From: an uncultured Burkholderiales bacterium
Lineage (GTDB): Bacteria; Pseudomonadota; Gammaproteobacteria; Burkholderiales; Burkholderiaceae_C
Reading direction: 5' to 3'
Length of the DNA: 64,000 bases
Assembly: GCA_903830725.1 (NCBI GenBank)
Contig: CAIKVH010000052.1
Coordinates: forward strand, 1-64,000
Positions 10,247 through 20,480 of this stretch are shown here, piece by piece. Both the position numbers and the translations under genes were made by a program. The notes under the pieces were generated by a model, which saw only the letters and a list, made by a program, of their open reading frames with translations, had not been told where the DNA came from and did no database searches. Numbering within the stretch: the first letter of the stretch is position 1; every line of letters starts with the position of its first letter.

Positions 10247-10780
10247 CTAGGTATAAGCAATCCAGCGACCTGCAATAACTACGCAAACCAATGAAAGCAA
10301 TAATAATACTGCTAGAACTTTACCTTGGACCAGCAAAAACCTCTCCGCTTTGTATCCACTCTTCCAGTCAGTCAATGGATTGACAAGGCGTATTTTGATC
10401 AGTCTCATGATCAATAAAACTAAAATCAGGCAACACATCTTAATTTGGAAAGAAATATTAGCCAAAGATCGGGAGGGCTCGCCTGCAATTAAAATACAAC
10501 CCGTGATCAACAAAACAAACAATGAGGCCCTAAAAATAGGCCAACACCTGTTGAAAGTGGAGGCGAAGGATTGCTCGGTTGCAAAATAGCCTAACAACCT
10601 CAACCCAATCATCAGAGAAACAGATAGGGCCGCAGATAGGGCAAATATATGAATGATTTGGGTTAGTGGAACAATCCAGTCAGAAACTTGGATTGTTTGA
10701 CTAAAGGGGGTGTCCTCAAGCCACAAACAAAATTGATTCAAAGTCGCATTTCTCATACCTAATTCACTAATGCCAATCAA
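10247..10780 (-). CDS. DUF6644-like integral membrane protein (copy 2)
   Basis: Multi-TM; 'VPLTQIIHIFALSAALSVSLMIGLRLLGYFATEQSFASTFNRCWPIF' parallels copy 1. Confidence 0.6.
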   Translation of the reverse strand: MIGISELGMRNATLNQFCLWLEDTPFSQTIQVSDWIVPLTQIIHIFALSAALSVSLMIGLRLLGYFATEQSFASTFNRCWPIFRASLFVLLITGCILIAGEPSRSLANISFQIKMCCLILVLLIMRLIKIRLVNPLTDWKSGYKAERFLLVQGKVLAVLLLLSLVCVVIAGRWIAYT

Positions 10781-10910
10781 AACCTTATTAAACCACTTGA
10801 ATTGACTTATCTGTGGGTTTAGCCAGGAAATATTTCAAAATAATTCGGGTAAGATTGGACAATTGCCTAGCAGGAAACCGTTTTTTAAATGCTTTTAATA
10901 TATCGAACAT

Positions 10911-11213
10911 GTGAGAAAGTTAGTCATGCAACAAGCCCCATCACGCGCTAAATTGTCTTTGCTTGTAGTTATTTCTACAATTGCGTCACTCAGTGCTTGC
11001 ACTTCACTTGAACAACGCAAACAGTGGTCAGAGAAGCGGTTTGGGTCCCGTTGTGAGGCCGCTGGTTATAGACCCCAAACCCCCGCCTACTTTGAATGCA
11101 TCTCGGATGAGGACCGGACTTGGCGCATTAATCAGATGGAGAAAGGCAGACCCTATGAAGATTGGATGCCCATGACTTATTTGCCGTCTATTTCGGACGA
11201 AAAGAAAGAGTAA
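10911..11213 (+). CDS. Small putative lipoprotein
   Basis: Lipobox LSAC after a hydrophobic leader; GTG start at 10911 or ATG at 10926. Confidence 0.55.
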   Translation: MRKLVMQQAPSRAKLSLLVVISTIASLSACTSLEQRKQWSEKRFGSRCEAAGYRPQTPAYFECISDEDRTWRINQMEKGRPYEDWMPMTYLPSISDEKKE

Positions 11214-11254
11214 CTGCTCGGTCCTTAAGATGAGTTAAGGCACAATAAGCCTGG

Positions 11255-11290
11255 CCTTGGGACTTATTTTAATATTCTATAAGCCCAAGG
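11255..11290. terminator. Bidirectional terminator-like hairpin
   Basis: CCTTGGG-A-CTTAT / ATAAG-CCCAAGG stem (one bulge) between convergent genes. Confidence 0.5.
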
Positions 11291-11306
11291 ATGGTAAATT
11301 TAACTT

Positions 11307-12449
11307 TTAAAGTGGTGTCTTTTGACCCTCTTTGTATACATAGAATGTAGTGGCGGGATTCTTCATCTCACCACTAGGCTCAAACACTATCTCAGACGTT
11401 ATGCCTTTGTAGTGGGTATCAGCTAACTTAGGTATATATACCTTAGGATCAACAGAATTAGCACGCTTCATAGCATCTACTAAGACAAATGTAGCATCGT
11501 AGGTATAGGGCGAGTAAATCTGGAATTGACCCGGATACTTTGCGTCATATCTTTTTTTCCAAGCAGTGCCACCTGGCATTTTTGATAACGCAGCGCCGCC
11601 CTCAGCACAAACTACGTTAGACAAAGTTTTGACGCCGCCTGATAGCTTTGCGATCTCTGCCGTACAAATGCCGTCACCCCCGAAATACTTAACATTACTC
11701 AGACCCAGTTGCTCCATTTGTCTCAGCATCGGGCCACCCTGGGGATCCATGCCGCCGTAAAAAATTGCGTCAGGTGTTTTAGCTTTGATCGAGGTCAAAA
11801 TTGCCATAAAGTCGGTCGCTTTGTCATTGGTATATTGTTCATCGACAACCTGCATACCCAAAGATAGGGCTGTTTTCTTAAATACCTCTGCAACCCCTTG
11901 CCCGTAAGCAGTACGGTCATCAATAATAGCCACTTTCTTTAAATGAAGTGTGTTTGAGGCGTACATTGCCAACTGCTTACCTAAGGTTTCATCGTTGGCA
12001 ATAATCCGGTAAGTCGTTTTATACCCTGGCTTTGTAAGGGCTGGATTTGTTGCGGCTCCGGTTACGTGTGGAATTCCGCAGTCGTTATAGATTTTAGAAG
12101 CGGGAATTGTTGTCCCGGAGTTTAAATGTCCAACGACTCCCGCGACTTTGGAGTCACAGAGTTTTTGAGCTGCTGCGGTACCCTGCTTTGGATCTGCTGC
12201 GTCGTCTTCAGCTTGAATCTCAAACTTAATTTTTTTTCCACCAATAACTAAATTTTGGGCGTTGAGTTCTTCAATAGCCATTCGAACGCCGTTCTCATTG
12301 TCTCGCCCATAATGGGCCTGTGCACCACTTAAGGGTGCAACATGCCCAATCTTAACAACCTGGATTTCTTGAGAAAAAGCAGTTGAACTTGTAAATAACG
12401 CCGCGGCGCAGGTACTCAGTATTGGGATTGACAACAATTTCAATTTCAT
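11307..12449 (-). CDS. Branched-chain amino-acid ABC transporter substrate-binding protein
   Basis: Leu/Ile/Val-BP pattern 'VVKIGHVAPLSGAQAHYGRDNENGVRMAIEELN'; ATG at 12449 with signal peptide preferred over the longer ORF. Confidence 0.9.
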   Translation of the reverse strand: MKLKLLSIPILSTCAAALFTSSTAFSQEIQVVKIGHVAPLSGAQAHYGRDNENGVRMAIEELNAQNLVIGGKKIKFEIQAEDDAADPKQGTAAAQKLCDSKVAGVVGHLNSGTTIPASKIYNDCGIPHVTGAATNPALTKPGYKTTYRIIANDETLGKQLAMYASNTLHLKKVAIIDDRTAYGQGVAEVFKKTALSLGMQVVDEQYTNDKATDFMAILTSIKAKTPDAIFYGGMDPQGGPMLRQMEQLGLSNVKYFGGDGICTAEIAKLSGGVKTLSNVVCAEGGAALSKMPGGTAWKKRYDAKYPGQFQIYSPYTYDATFVLVDAMKRANSVDPKVYIPKLADTHYKGITSEIVFEPSGEMKNPATTFYVYKEGQKTPL

Positions 12450-12530
12450 AACATTCCTTAAAAAATAAAAGTGTAAAAGAATCACAAAAAATAAGTCTCA
12501 ATGGAAATGGTCTAACCTTTTTCAGGTTTC

Positions 12531-12560
12531 TCGCTTATTCTCGCTTATTCTCGCTTATCT
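12531..12560. repeat. 10-bp tandem repeat, three copies (TCGCTTATTC, last copy TCGCTTATCT)
   Basis: Read directly; overlaps the stop codon of the 12545-12853 ORF. Confidence 0.9.
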
Positions 12561-12853
12561 AACTTATCTAACGCCTGATTTGCTAAACCCTCTTGACTCA
12601 ACACCTCGTCCACCGCCTCCCGCATCAAATCCGGCAGGATGGTGACTAACCTTGTCCTAACAATCTGTAACACAGCATCTGCCAATTCATTGATCTGAGG
12701 ATTAGCGCCAGAGTCCTCTTCCCCGTTTGAAGTACTTAACAAAGACTTAGAGTCATTTAATAATTGCCCGACACTGATACTTCTCGCCCCATCCAGAGGG
12801 ACAACTTCACTCAGAGTAGGTATCAGTTGGTCAGGGACTTTAGGATTTATCAC
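12545..12853 (-). CDS. Small conserved protein next to holC (DUF2486-like)
   Basis: 'IPTLSEVVPLDGA' N-terminus and position immediately downstream of holC. Confidence 0.5.
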   Translation of the reverse strand: MINPKVPDQLIPTLSEVVPLDGARSISVGQLLNDSKSLLSTSNGEEDSGANPQINELADAVLQIVRTRLVTILPDLMREAVDEVLSQEGLANQALDKLDKRE

Positions 12854-12856
12854 AAT

Positions 12857-13285
12857 CTACTTAACTTCATGGGTTGAAATAGGATAACCTCTTTGTGAAT
12901 AATGGCGCCAACGAAGTCTTGCCTTAGCTTTGTCATCGTCTTTATCTCCAACAACCTCTATTACACGCTCAAATTTTTCGTAACCAATAGCAATTTCTTC
13001 GCCGATATTTAGGAGTACCTGATGATGCGGCAATCGGTCTAGTGACTCTATATTGGGAGTCAAAATAATAGGACTTGCGTTTACCAACTCGGTCTCAGCA
13101 TCGCAGTGACAATGCGGAATAAAGTCCGTGGCAGAGAAACTCCACAACGCCTGATCAAGCTGAGTTAAAAGTTCCTCTGAGCCCTTAACAACTACTTTTG
13201 CTTGTGAGCTATAGGCCTTACGGAGCAAGCGGCAACAATAATCCATTTTATTGTTGGCGTTCAAATGAAATGTGATTTCAGTCAT
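12857..13285 (-). CDS. holC: DNA polymerase III chi subunit
   Basis: 'MTEITFHLNANNKMDYCCRLLRKAYSSQAKVVV...LDQALWSFSATDFIPHC' matches HolC; next to pepA. Confidence 0.85.
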   Translation of the reverse strand: MTEITFHLNANNKMDYCCRLLRKAYSSQAKVVVKGSEELLTQLDQALWSFSATDFIPHCHCDAETELVNASPIILTPNIESLDRLPHHQVLLNIGEEIAIGYEKFERVIEVVGDKDDDKAKARLRWRHYSQRGYPISTHEVK

Positions 13286-13354
13286 TAGAGATCATTTTAA
13301 CCACACTGGCACAACAAAAAAAGTAGAATTTCCCCAAGGTTGAAACCAATAGGG

Positions 13355-14920
13355 TTACTGGCTAGCAGACTTTGAAGCCTTGGCGCTCGCTTGTGATTTG
13401 GGCGTGTTTTGAGAGTGATTCAACAAATACTCCATCAGCAGGCCTACTGGGCGACCTGTTGAGCCTTTGGCTGCGCCACTATTCCAAGCCGTTCCCGCGA
13501 TATCCAGATGAGCCCAGGCGAAATCATTGGCAAACCGTTGCAAAAATTTAGCAGCCGTTACACTTCCCGCAGAACGATCACCGACATTGGCAACATCGGC
13601 AAAGTTCGACTTTAAGGCTTCTGCGTATTCATCGTCCAAGGGCATGCGCCAACAGGTATCAAGGGAAGACTCTCCGGCCTTTTCAAGTGCATGGGCTAGC
13701 TCATCATTATTTGAGAATAATCCACTCCTTAAATGGCCGAGTGCTATGACACAAGCCCCGGTTAGTGTTGCAATATCAATAACCGCCTTGGGTTTGAAAC
13801 GCTTTGCATAGGTCAGTGCATCACACAAAATGAGTCGTCCCTCGGCATCAGTATTTAAAATCTCAATGGTCTGCCCGCTCATACTGGTCACTACGTCCCC
13901 GGGTTTAAGAGCCAGGCCATCTGGCATATTCTCACAGGTCGGAATTAAACCCACCACGTGTAAATCGGCAGGCCTTAAAACAGATAGAGACTTGAATACG
14001 CCCAGCACACTTGCTGCGCCGCACATATCAAACTTCATCTCATCCATTCCAGCCCCAGGTTTCAGCGAAATGCCCCCTGTATCAAATGTAATCCCCTTAC
14101 CTACCAAAACAGTTGGGGCCGCAGTCTTTGCCCGCGCTCCCCGGTACTCCAGGGTAATAAAACGAAGGGGCTCTGCGGACCCTTGCGCAACAGATAAGAA
14201 CGAACCCATCCCAAGCTTCTCAACTTCCTTGGGGCCCATCACATTTACTTTAATATCTGGGTGCTTACCCAGATTCAAAGCAACATTGCCTAAATGCGTG
14301 GGGGTTGCGTGATTGGCTGGGCGATTTCCCCACTCCTTTGCAAGCTCAATACCCTCACTAAGCGCGAGGGCTTGTGAAAAAGCTGTTTTGATTGCAGCGG
14401 ATTTTGTATCAGGCAAGGCAAATGTAACGCTCAAATCAGTCGCGGAGGTGCCGGAGACCTTCGATTTACTTTCCTTACTGGGCTTGGCACTGGGCTTGGT
14501 CTTCGTATAAAGATAGAGAGCATCTGATGCGGCCAAAATGGACAACTTGAGGGCTTGGTCTAATGGCGCTACAGATTCTTCTAATAGGAGGGTGATCTCC
14601 TTGTAACCTAGGGATTTAATACTTTTGAAGGCGGACAGTACACTTTTGCGGATTTGTGCGGGCTTTCCCTCCCCAACGCCTAAGACCATTAATCGCTTGG
14701 CGGCAAGGTGTTCGGGCTTTAGAAGTAAAAGATTTTTACCAGGTTTTGCATCAAAATCCTCCTCTTTTTGGAGGGTGCTCAAATATTGCGACAATACGCT
14801 AGTTGAACTGGACTTTTGAGGAGACGCTTTTGAGGCGATTGTCTTTTGTAAAACGACAAGTAAATCAGATTTATGGCTCAATGCGCCAGAGTGAGTAAGT
14901 GTTTTTAAATCAAAGTTCAT
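13355..14920 (-). CDS. pepA: Leucyl (cytosol) aminopeptidase
   Basis: 'VGKGITFDTGGISLKPGAGMDEMKFDMCGAA' and 'NTDAEGRLILCDAL' M17 signatures. Confidence 0.95.
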   Translation of the reverse strand: MNFDLKTLTHSGALSHKSDLLVVLQKTIASKASPQKSSSTSVLSQYLSTLQKEEDFDAKPGKNLLLLKPEHLAAKRLMVLGVGEGKPAQIRKSVLSAFKSIKSLGYKEITLLLEESVAPLDQALKLSILAASDALYLYTKTKPSAKPSKESKSKVSGTSATDLSVTFALPDTKSAAIKTAFSQALALSEGIELAKEWGNRPANHATPTHLGNVALNLGKHPDIKVNVMGPKEVEKLGMGSFLSVAQGSAEPLRFITLEYRGARAKTAAPTVLVGKGITFDTGGISLKPGAGMDEMKFDMCGAASVLGVFKSLSVLRPADLHVVGLIPTCENMPDGLALKPGDVVTSMSGQTIEILNTDAEGRLILCDALTYAKRFKPKAVIDIATLTGACVIALGHLRSGLFSNNDELAHALEKAGESSLDTCWRMPLDDEYAEALKSNFADVANVGDRSAGSVTAAKFLQRFANDFAWAHLDIAGTAWNSGAAKGSTGRPVGLLMEYLLNHSQNTPKSQASAKASKSASQ

Positions 14921-14943
14921 AATACGGTAAATCCTTAACTAGC

Positions 14944-16080
14944 ATGTTGTTTCAATCGTCCATCAAAAGAGAATTGTCGCGCAGTTTTGGCGCAACGGTT
15001 GTCATACTAATCACCATTGTGGTGACTATTATGTTAATACGAACTTTAGGGCAAGCCTCCAAAGGTAGCGTTAACCCATCGGAGGTGAGTTTGGTTCTCG
15101 CCTTCACAATTTTAGGCAACCTCTCTATCTTACTGGCTCTAAGCTTATTTATAGCCTGTGTTGGCACATTATCCAGGATTTACAGGGACAGCGAGATGGT
15201 GATCTGGCTGAGTAGTGGGCAAGGATTAGGCTTGTTTTTTAAGCCAATGGTTGGTTTTGCGCTTCCAACCCTGATATTGATTGCCGCCCTCTCTTTGATC
15301 GCTTGGCCCTGGTCAAATCAGCATATCCAACAATTAGTGGATAGGTTCGAGAAAAGAGGAGACTTGGAGCGTGTTTCCCCGGGTCAATTTCAAGAGTCTG
15401 CCAATGGGCAGAGAGTATTTTTCATAGACAAAGCTTCAACAGTAAAGGGTCAAGGCAACAATGTCTTTATTGCCTCCCAAGAGGGGGACAAAAAGACCAT
15501 GACAACTGCCTTGCACGGTCACATTGAAATCAAGCCTACCGGTGAAAAGTTTTTGATCCTGAACAACGGGGAGCAGTTGTCTTACAACAATGACAATGCA
15601 ACATTAAAACTCAGTGAGTTCAAAGAGTACGGGGCTCAAATTGGAAAATCTGATCCTAATTTCGGTGCTCCACTCCCCAGGACTCTGGATTCTTTGTTCT
15701 TGTTAATGAATCCTAACTCTCAAAATACAGCTGAATTAACCTGGCGCATCGGCTTGGCGCTCACGGCCTTTAACTTAGTTGTTATCTCACTGGCTTTAGC
15801 AAGTGTGAACCCAAGAGCGGGCAAAAGCGCACCCCTAATGCTGGCTTTATTTACTTTTATTGCTTACTTTAATTTGCTGAACATAGGAAAAAACTATGGC
15901 GAGTCTGGCAAAGGTTCCCCCTACATCATGCTTTTATTTCACCTCGCCGTACTTGGCATTGCGGCGCTTTGGTTAATGCGTAAACACAATAATTGGCGTA
16001 TCCTTAACCTGCGGGCTCATTGGTCTGGATTTGGAAAATCTAATTCCATGAAAGCAAATAACGGTGGAAACCTTTCATGA
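14944..16080 (+). CDS. lptF: LPS export permease LptF
   Basis: YjgP/YjgQ family; divergent from pepA; ATGA overlap with lptG. Confidence 0.9.
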   Translation: MLFQSSIKRELSRSFGATVVILITIVVTIMLIRTLGQASKGSVNPSEVSLVLAFTILGNLSILLALSLFIACVGTLSRIYRDSEMVIWLSSGQGLGLFFKPMVGFALPTLILIAALSLIAWPWSNQHIQQLVDRFEKRGDLERVSPGQFQESANGQRVFFIDKASTVKGQGNNVFIASQEGDKKTMTTALHGHIEIKPTGEKFLILNNGEQLSYNNDNATLKLSEFKEYGAQIGKSDPNFGAPLPRTLDSLFLLMNPNSQNTAELTWRIGLALTAFNLVVISLALASVNPRAGKSAPLMLALFTFIAYFNLLNIGKNYGESGKGSPYIMLLFHLAVLGIAALWLMRKHNNWRILNLRAHWSGFGKSNSMKANNGGNLS

Positions 16081-17342
16081 ATACCTGGAGAAAATGGGTT
16101 TACAGTGAAGTCCTCTTAGCGGTGGCATTTATCACGCTTGGATTTTTAGGTCTATTCTTCTTCTTCGATTTCGTCGATGAACTTCAATGGGTTCGAAGTT
16201 CCCAGCCTGGTGGATACCAAATATCGCATGCGCTTGTCTATGTTGGTCTGATGATACCGAGTCATTTGTACGAGCTCTTTCCAATTACTGTGTTGATTGG
16301 CAGCATCTATGTGCTCTCACGCATGGCACAGACCTCTGAGTTCACAATTCTTAGAACCAGTGGCCTAGGGCCTGTCTTGGCCCTTAGAAGTTTAATCGGT
16401 CTTGGGCTGGCGTTTACCGTAATCACATTTTTAGTGGGAGATTATTTATCGCCAGAATGCGATAAGTACGCCCAGTTGCTTAAATCCCGATTTATGGGAC
16501 AGATAACGATTGGACAAACTGGAGCTTGGTTAAAGGAGCGTCAACAGTTTACCAATGAAGCTGTAAATGTGGGCGCACTGACCTCGGAGGGGCAGATGAG
16601 CCGGATTAGGATCTTTGAGTTTGATAACCAAGGGCGTTTGATTTCACTGACCCGGGCAGAACGTGCAGAATTTGAAAAGGACGGAGAGGCGTGGCTACTC
16701 AGTAATGTTCAAAGAGATGAGTTTGCGACACAAGCTATTGAGGATTCAACTTTACTTAACGATGAGGGCAAAGTAGCCAAAGAAGTAGCGACTCAAGCCG
16801 TCAGACCCAACCTGTTCAGTGCATCAACCAAAGAGCCTGCAGGTCAAACAGATTTGGAGGGCCTGCGGGCAACGAGTTTAATTAAATTATTGCATCCCAT
16901 AAAACCCGCACAAAGGGTTCGCCAAACCCAACTCCGCTGGCCTAACAGCATTACGCAGGAAATGGTCTCCGTTGCACTTTTAAAACCTGACAGAATGGGA
17001 ACTCTGGATTTGTTTAGATACATACAACATTTAAATCTAAACTCTCAATCATCCCAGCGCTATGAGATAGAGTTTTGGAAAAAAGTTTTTTATCCTATCA
17101 GTTGCTTGGTTATGATGGTATTGGCTCTTCCGTTTGCTTATCTTCACTTTAGGACAGGAAATATCACTAGTTATGTATTTTTTGGAGTGATGATTGGGAT
17201 TAGTTTTTTTCTACTTAACAATGTCTTTGGATATATCGGAAACATTCAACAGTGGGCGCCCTGGTTCGCTGCAGCAGCTCCTGGGATGCTCTACACACTT
17301 TTCTCGCTTACGGCCTTTGGTTGGCTGGTCATAAGACAATGA
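16077..17342 (+). CDS. lptG: LPS export permease LptG
   Basis: YjgP/YjgQ family, follows lptF. Confidence 0.9.
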   Translation: MNTWRKWVYSEVLLAVAFITLGFLGLFFFFDFVDELQWVRSSQPGGYQISHALVYVGLMIPSHLYELFPITVLIGSIYVLSRMAQTSEFTILRTSGLGPVLALRSLIGLGLAFTVITFLVGDYLSPECDKYAQLLKSRFMGQITIGQTGAWLKERQQFTNEAVNVGALTSEGQMSRIRIFEFDNQGRLISLTRAERAEFEKDGEAWLLSNVQRDEFATQAIEDSTLLNDEGKVAKEVATQAVRPNLFSASTKEPAGQTDLEGLRATSLIKLLHPIKPAQRVRQTQLRWPNSITQEMVSVALLKPDRMGTLDLFRYIQHLNLNSQSSQRYEIEFWKKVFYPISCLVMMVLALPFAYLHFRTGNITSYVFFGVMIGISFFLLNNVFGYIGNIQQWAPWFAAAAPGMLYTLFSLTAFGWLVIRQ

Positions 17343-17707
17343 GAGCAATTGTTTTATTTGCTCACGGCTCCAGGGACCCTTTGTGGCATGGTCCCATAAA
17401 AGCCATTGCAGCGAAAATTAAAGAAATCAGCCCTGCACAAGAGGTACGATGTGCTTATCTGGAATTAACCGAACCCTCATTGATGCAGGTTGCCCAGGAG
17501 CTGAGTGCCCTGGCGTGTACTGAACTACACATTACACCCCTCTTTTTGGGAGTGGGTAAACACGCCAGAGAGGACTTGCCCATTTTGGTTCAAGAACTCA
17601 AAGTCTCCTTTCCCCAGATGAGTATTACCTGTGCCCCATCAGTCGGCGAGGATGCAAGGGTTGTAGAGTTGCTAGCTCAAGTATCGTTAACATCTTCCTA
17701 TACCTGA
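17339..17707 (+). CDS. cbiX: Sirohydrochlorin chelatase CbiX-like (short form)
   Basis: 'MRAIVLFAHGSRDPLW...ITPLFLGVGKHAREDLP'; ATGA overlap with lptG, so start 17339 rather than 17252. Confidence 0.85.
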   Translation: MRAIVLFAHGSRDPLWHGPIKAIAAKIKEISPAQEVRCAYLELTEPSLMQVAQELSALACTELHITPLFLGVGKHAREDLPILVQELKVSFPQMSITCAPSVGEDARVVELLAQVSLTSSYT

Positions 17708-17813
17708 AGGCCGTGGATTCCTAGTTGGTCTTAATAAATACAGCTAGCATCCCTTTATAACTTTAACATCTAAACCCTTAAGTTTTTATGCGTACTGGCT
17801 ATAATAGGGACTT

Positions 17814-18740
17814 ATGAATTTGCACCAATTTAAGTTCATCCAAGAAGCGGTTAGAAGGGAATTAAACCTGACGGAAGTTGCCCGCGTACTCCATACCTCT
17901 CAGCCCGGTGTTTCAAAAGCAATATTGGAATTAGAGGAAGAACTTGGTATCGAAATATTTGGAAGACACGGTAAGCGCTTAAAACGAGTTACGGAGCCGG
18001 GTGAGCATGTTCTAAAGAGCATCGAAATAATTATGCGCGAGTTGAACAACCTTAAAAATATTGGGAATCACTACAGCGCCGAAGACAGCGGCACTCTCTC
18101 CATTGCGACCACACATACTCAGGCAAGATATGTCTTACCCATGCCGGTTGCCCATCTTAGAAAGAAATATCCTAAAATCAATTTCAGCTTACACCAGGGC
18201 TCGCCTGGCCAAGTTGCCAAAATGGTAATGGAAGAAACTGCTGAAATCGGTATCGCCACGGAATCATTAATAGATTACCCAGATCTAATTACCCTGCCCT
18301 GCTATGAATGGCAGCATGTCTTGGTGATTCCTCCTGATCATCCATTATTAGGTGTTGAAAACATTACTTTAGAACAACTTGCAAAATATCCAATAATCAC
18401 TTACCACCCTTCGTTTACGGGACGCACACGAATTGATCAAGCATTTGCAGCAAAACAACTAAACCCTGGTATCGCCCTGGAAGCGATTGATTCAGATGTC
18501 ATAAAAACCTATGTTCGCTTAGGGCTAGGCGTTGGGATCGTGGCTGAGATGGCTGTCAAGGAGAGCGTTGATCAAGATTTGGTTGTTCACCCAGCAGGTG
18601 CCCTCTTTGGAACTAACACTGCAAGGATCGCTTTTAAGAGGGGTTCATACATGCGTAATTTTGTGATTGAATTTGCAATTCTTCTTAATCCAAATTTAAA
18701 CAAAGAAATGATCAATCAAGCACTAGCTCAGACTGGTTAA
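17814..18740 (+). CDS. cysB: CysB-family LysR-type regulator
   Basis: 'MNLHQFKFIQEAVRRELNLTEVARVLHTSQPGVSKAILELEEELGIEIFGRHGKRL' is a CysB-type HTH. Confidence 0.88.
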   Translation: MNLHQFKFIQEAVRRELNLTEVARVLHTSQPGVSKAILELEEELGIEIFGRHGKRLKRVTEPGEHVLKSIEIIMRELNNLKNIGNHYSAEDSGTLSIATTHTQARYVLPMPVAHLRKKYPKINFSLHQGSPGQVAKMVMEETAEIGIATESLIDYPDLITLPCYEWQHVLVIPPDHPLLGVENITLEQLAKYPIITYHPSFTGRTRIDQAFAAKQLNPGIALEAIDSDVIKTYVRLGLGVGIVAEMAVKESVDQDLVVHPAGALFGTNTARIAFKRGSYMRNFVIEFAILLNPNLNKEMINQALAQTG

Positions 18741-18825
18741 TCAACGCAGTGCAGATTAACACCGATTTAAAATATTTAAATAATCGATCTAATTCAATAC
18801 CATTACAAGCCGCAAAACTCTCAAA

Positions 18826-19986
18826 ATGACACCCCAACTCGAAACCAAATTGCCCAACGTAGGCACGACCATTTTTACAGTGATGTCCGCTCTTGCGCAA
18901 CAAAAAAATGCAGTCAATCTAGGTCAAGGCTTTCCTGATTTTCTCTGCGATCCTAAACTTGTAGATGCTGTAACGGATGCCATGCAGAAAGGCCTAAATC
19001 AGTACCCCTCCATGCTCGGGGTGCTAGAGCTAAGGGAGGCTATTTCTGCGAAAATACAAAAACTATACGCAACCCATTACGATCCCGCCTCGGAGATTAC
19101 GGTTACTGCAGGGGCAACTCAAGCGATCTTGAACGCCATTCTTGCTGTTGTAAGGGTTGGGGACGAAGTTATAGTGCTTGAACCATGTTATGACAGTTAC
19201 ATCCCCAACATTGAAATGGCAGGGGGCGTGACCGTGAGGGTTCCTCTCACACCAGGAACCTTCAGGCCTGACTTTGACAAAATTAACGCAGCCATAACAG
19301 CGAAGACCAGAGCTATCATCGTCAACTCACCTCATAACCCTAGCGCAACGGTTTGGACTGAAGAGGAGATGAAAAAATTAGAAGAAATTTTGGCGCCAAC
19401 CCAGATTCTATTAATCAGCGATGAGGTGTACGAGCACATGGTGTACGCTCCCCTCAAGCACCTAAGTGCAGCCAGTTATCCTGGACTTGCAGAGCGGGCA
19501 TTTATCATTTCAAGCTTCGGTAAGACGTACCACGTGACAGGATGGAAAGTTGCCTACTGCGCTGCCCCGCCATCACTGACTGCTGAGTTTAGAAAAATCC
19601 ATCAATTCAACGTGTTTACCGTTAACACGCCTGTCCAACACGCCTTAGCCCAGTATATGAAGGATCCCAAGCCCTACCTGGAATTACCGAGCTTTTATCA
19701 AAAGAAAAGAGATCTTTTTAGAGAAGGCTTATCTCAAACTCACTTTAAACTACTACCTGCACAGGGAACGTATTTTCAGTGTGCAAGCATTGAGAACCTA
19801 AAGGTGGAGGAACGACATTTAAGTGAAGCAGATTTCTGTACATGGCTCACCTCAGAGATCGGCGTCGCAGCCATTCCCCTATCTGCTTTTTATGCAGATG
19901 GGTTTGACCAAAAAACAATTCGCTTTTGTTTTGCAAAAAAAGATGAGACGCTGCAAACTGCGCTAAGCCGACTGGCCCGCCTTTAA
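18826..19986 (+). CDS. PLP-dependent aminotransferase (methionine aminotransferase-like, class I/II)
   Basis: 'NLGQGFPDF', 'NSPHNPSATVW', 'SSFGKTYHVTGWKVAY' motifs. Confidence 0.9.
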   Translation: MTPQLETKLPNVGTTIFTVMSALAQQKNAVNLGQGFPDFLCDPKLVDAVTDAMQKGLNQYPSMLGVLELREAISAKIQKLYATHYDPASEITVTAGATQAILNAILAVVRVGDEVIVLEPCYDSYIPNIEMAGGVTVRVPLTPGTFRPDFDKINAAITAKTRAIIVNSPHNPSATVWTEEEMKKLEEILAPTQILLISDEVYEHMVYAPLKHLSAASYPGLAERAFIISSFGKTYHVTGWKVAYCAAPPSLTAEFRKIHQFNVFTVNTPVQHALAQYMKDPKPYLELPSFYQKKRDLFREGLSQTHFKLLPAQGTYFQCASIENLKVEERHLSEADFCTWLTSEIGVAAIPLSAFYADGFDQKTIRFCFAKKDETLQTALSRLARL

Positions 19987-20066
19987 TTTTAGAGGCTTAA
20001 TGCAATACGCTCTTCAAATGCCAGAAGTGCGGAACACTCGACGTGCAATCCCAAGTTTAAATTCAT

Positions 20067-20480
20067 TTAGACCTTGCTCCAGAGATTTTTAATCGCTTGG
20101 TAAGTTTCCAGGTCAACATCGTTCAAGCTTTCAACGATTTCTGAAAATTGTGGAAACTGCCGAGAAAAATCTGTAGCATCAAATAATTTCATAGCCCAAT
20201 CAGGAAATCGACGTTCTTTGATAACGGATAGGCTCAAAAGCTTAACGTTTTGATGCCTCTTGTCTTTTTGAATTTTCCCCCAAGTATCCTCAACATTGTC
20301 CCTCTCTCCCTCCAAGATTTGACCAAAGTATCCATAGTCAAAAAAGAGTATGCCGGTTATGCCATTGGATTTATTAGAGATCACAGCTTTGGATGTAATT
20401 TCAGATAAATTTGATAAATTAATCCCTCTCGATATTTCGCTAAAGTACTTTAATTCCACTAAATCTTGTTTATGAGTCAT
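20067..20480 (-). CDS. Short BLUF-domain (FAD blue-light sensor) protein
   Basis: 'LVELKYFSE...NKSNGITGILFFDYGYFGQILEGERDNVEDTWGKIQKDKRHQNVKLLSLSVIKERRFPDWAMKLF' with conserved Tyr, Asn and Gln positions. Confidence 0.88.
   Translation of the reverse strand: MTHKQDLVELKYFSEISRGINLSNLSEITSKAVISNKSNGITGILFFDYGYFGQILEGERDNVEDTWGKIQKDKRHQNVKLLSLSVIKERRFPDWAMKLFDATDFSRQFPQFSEIVESLNDVDLETYQAIKNLWSKV

Noticed and set aside
13830-14312. 160-aa plus-strand ORF
   Set aside because: Antisense to pepA, low-complexity shadow ORF without recognisable domain.
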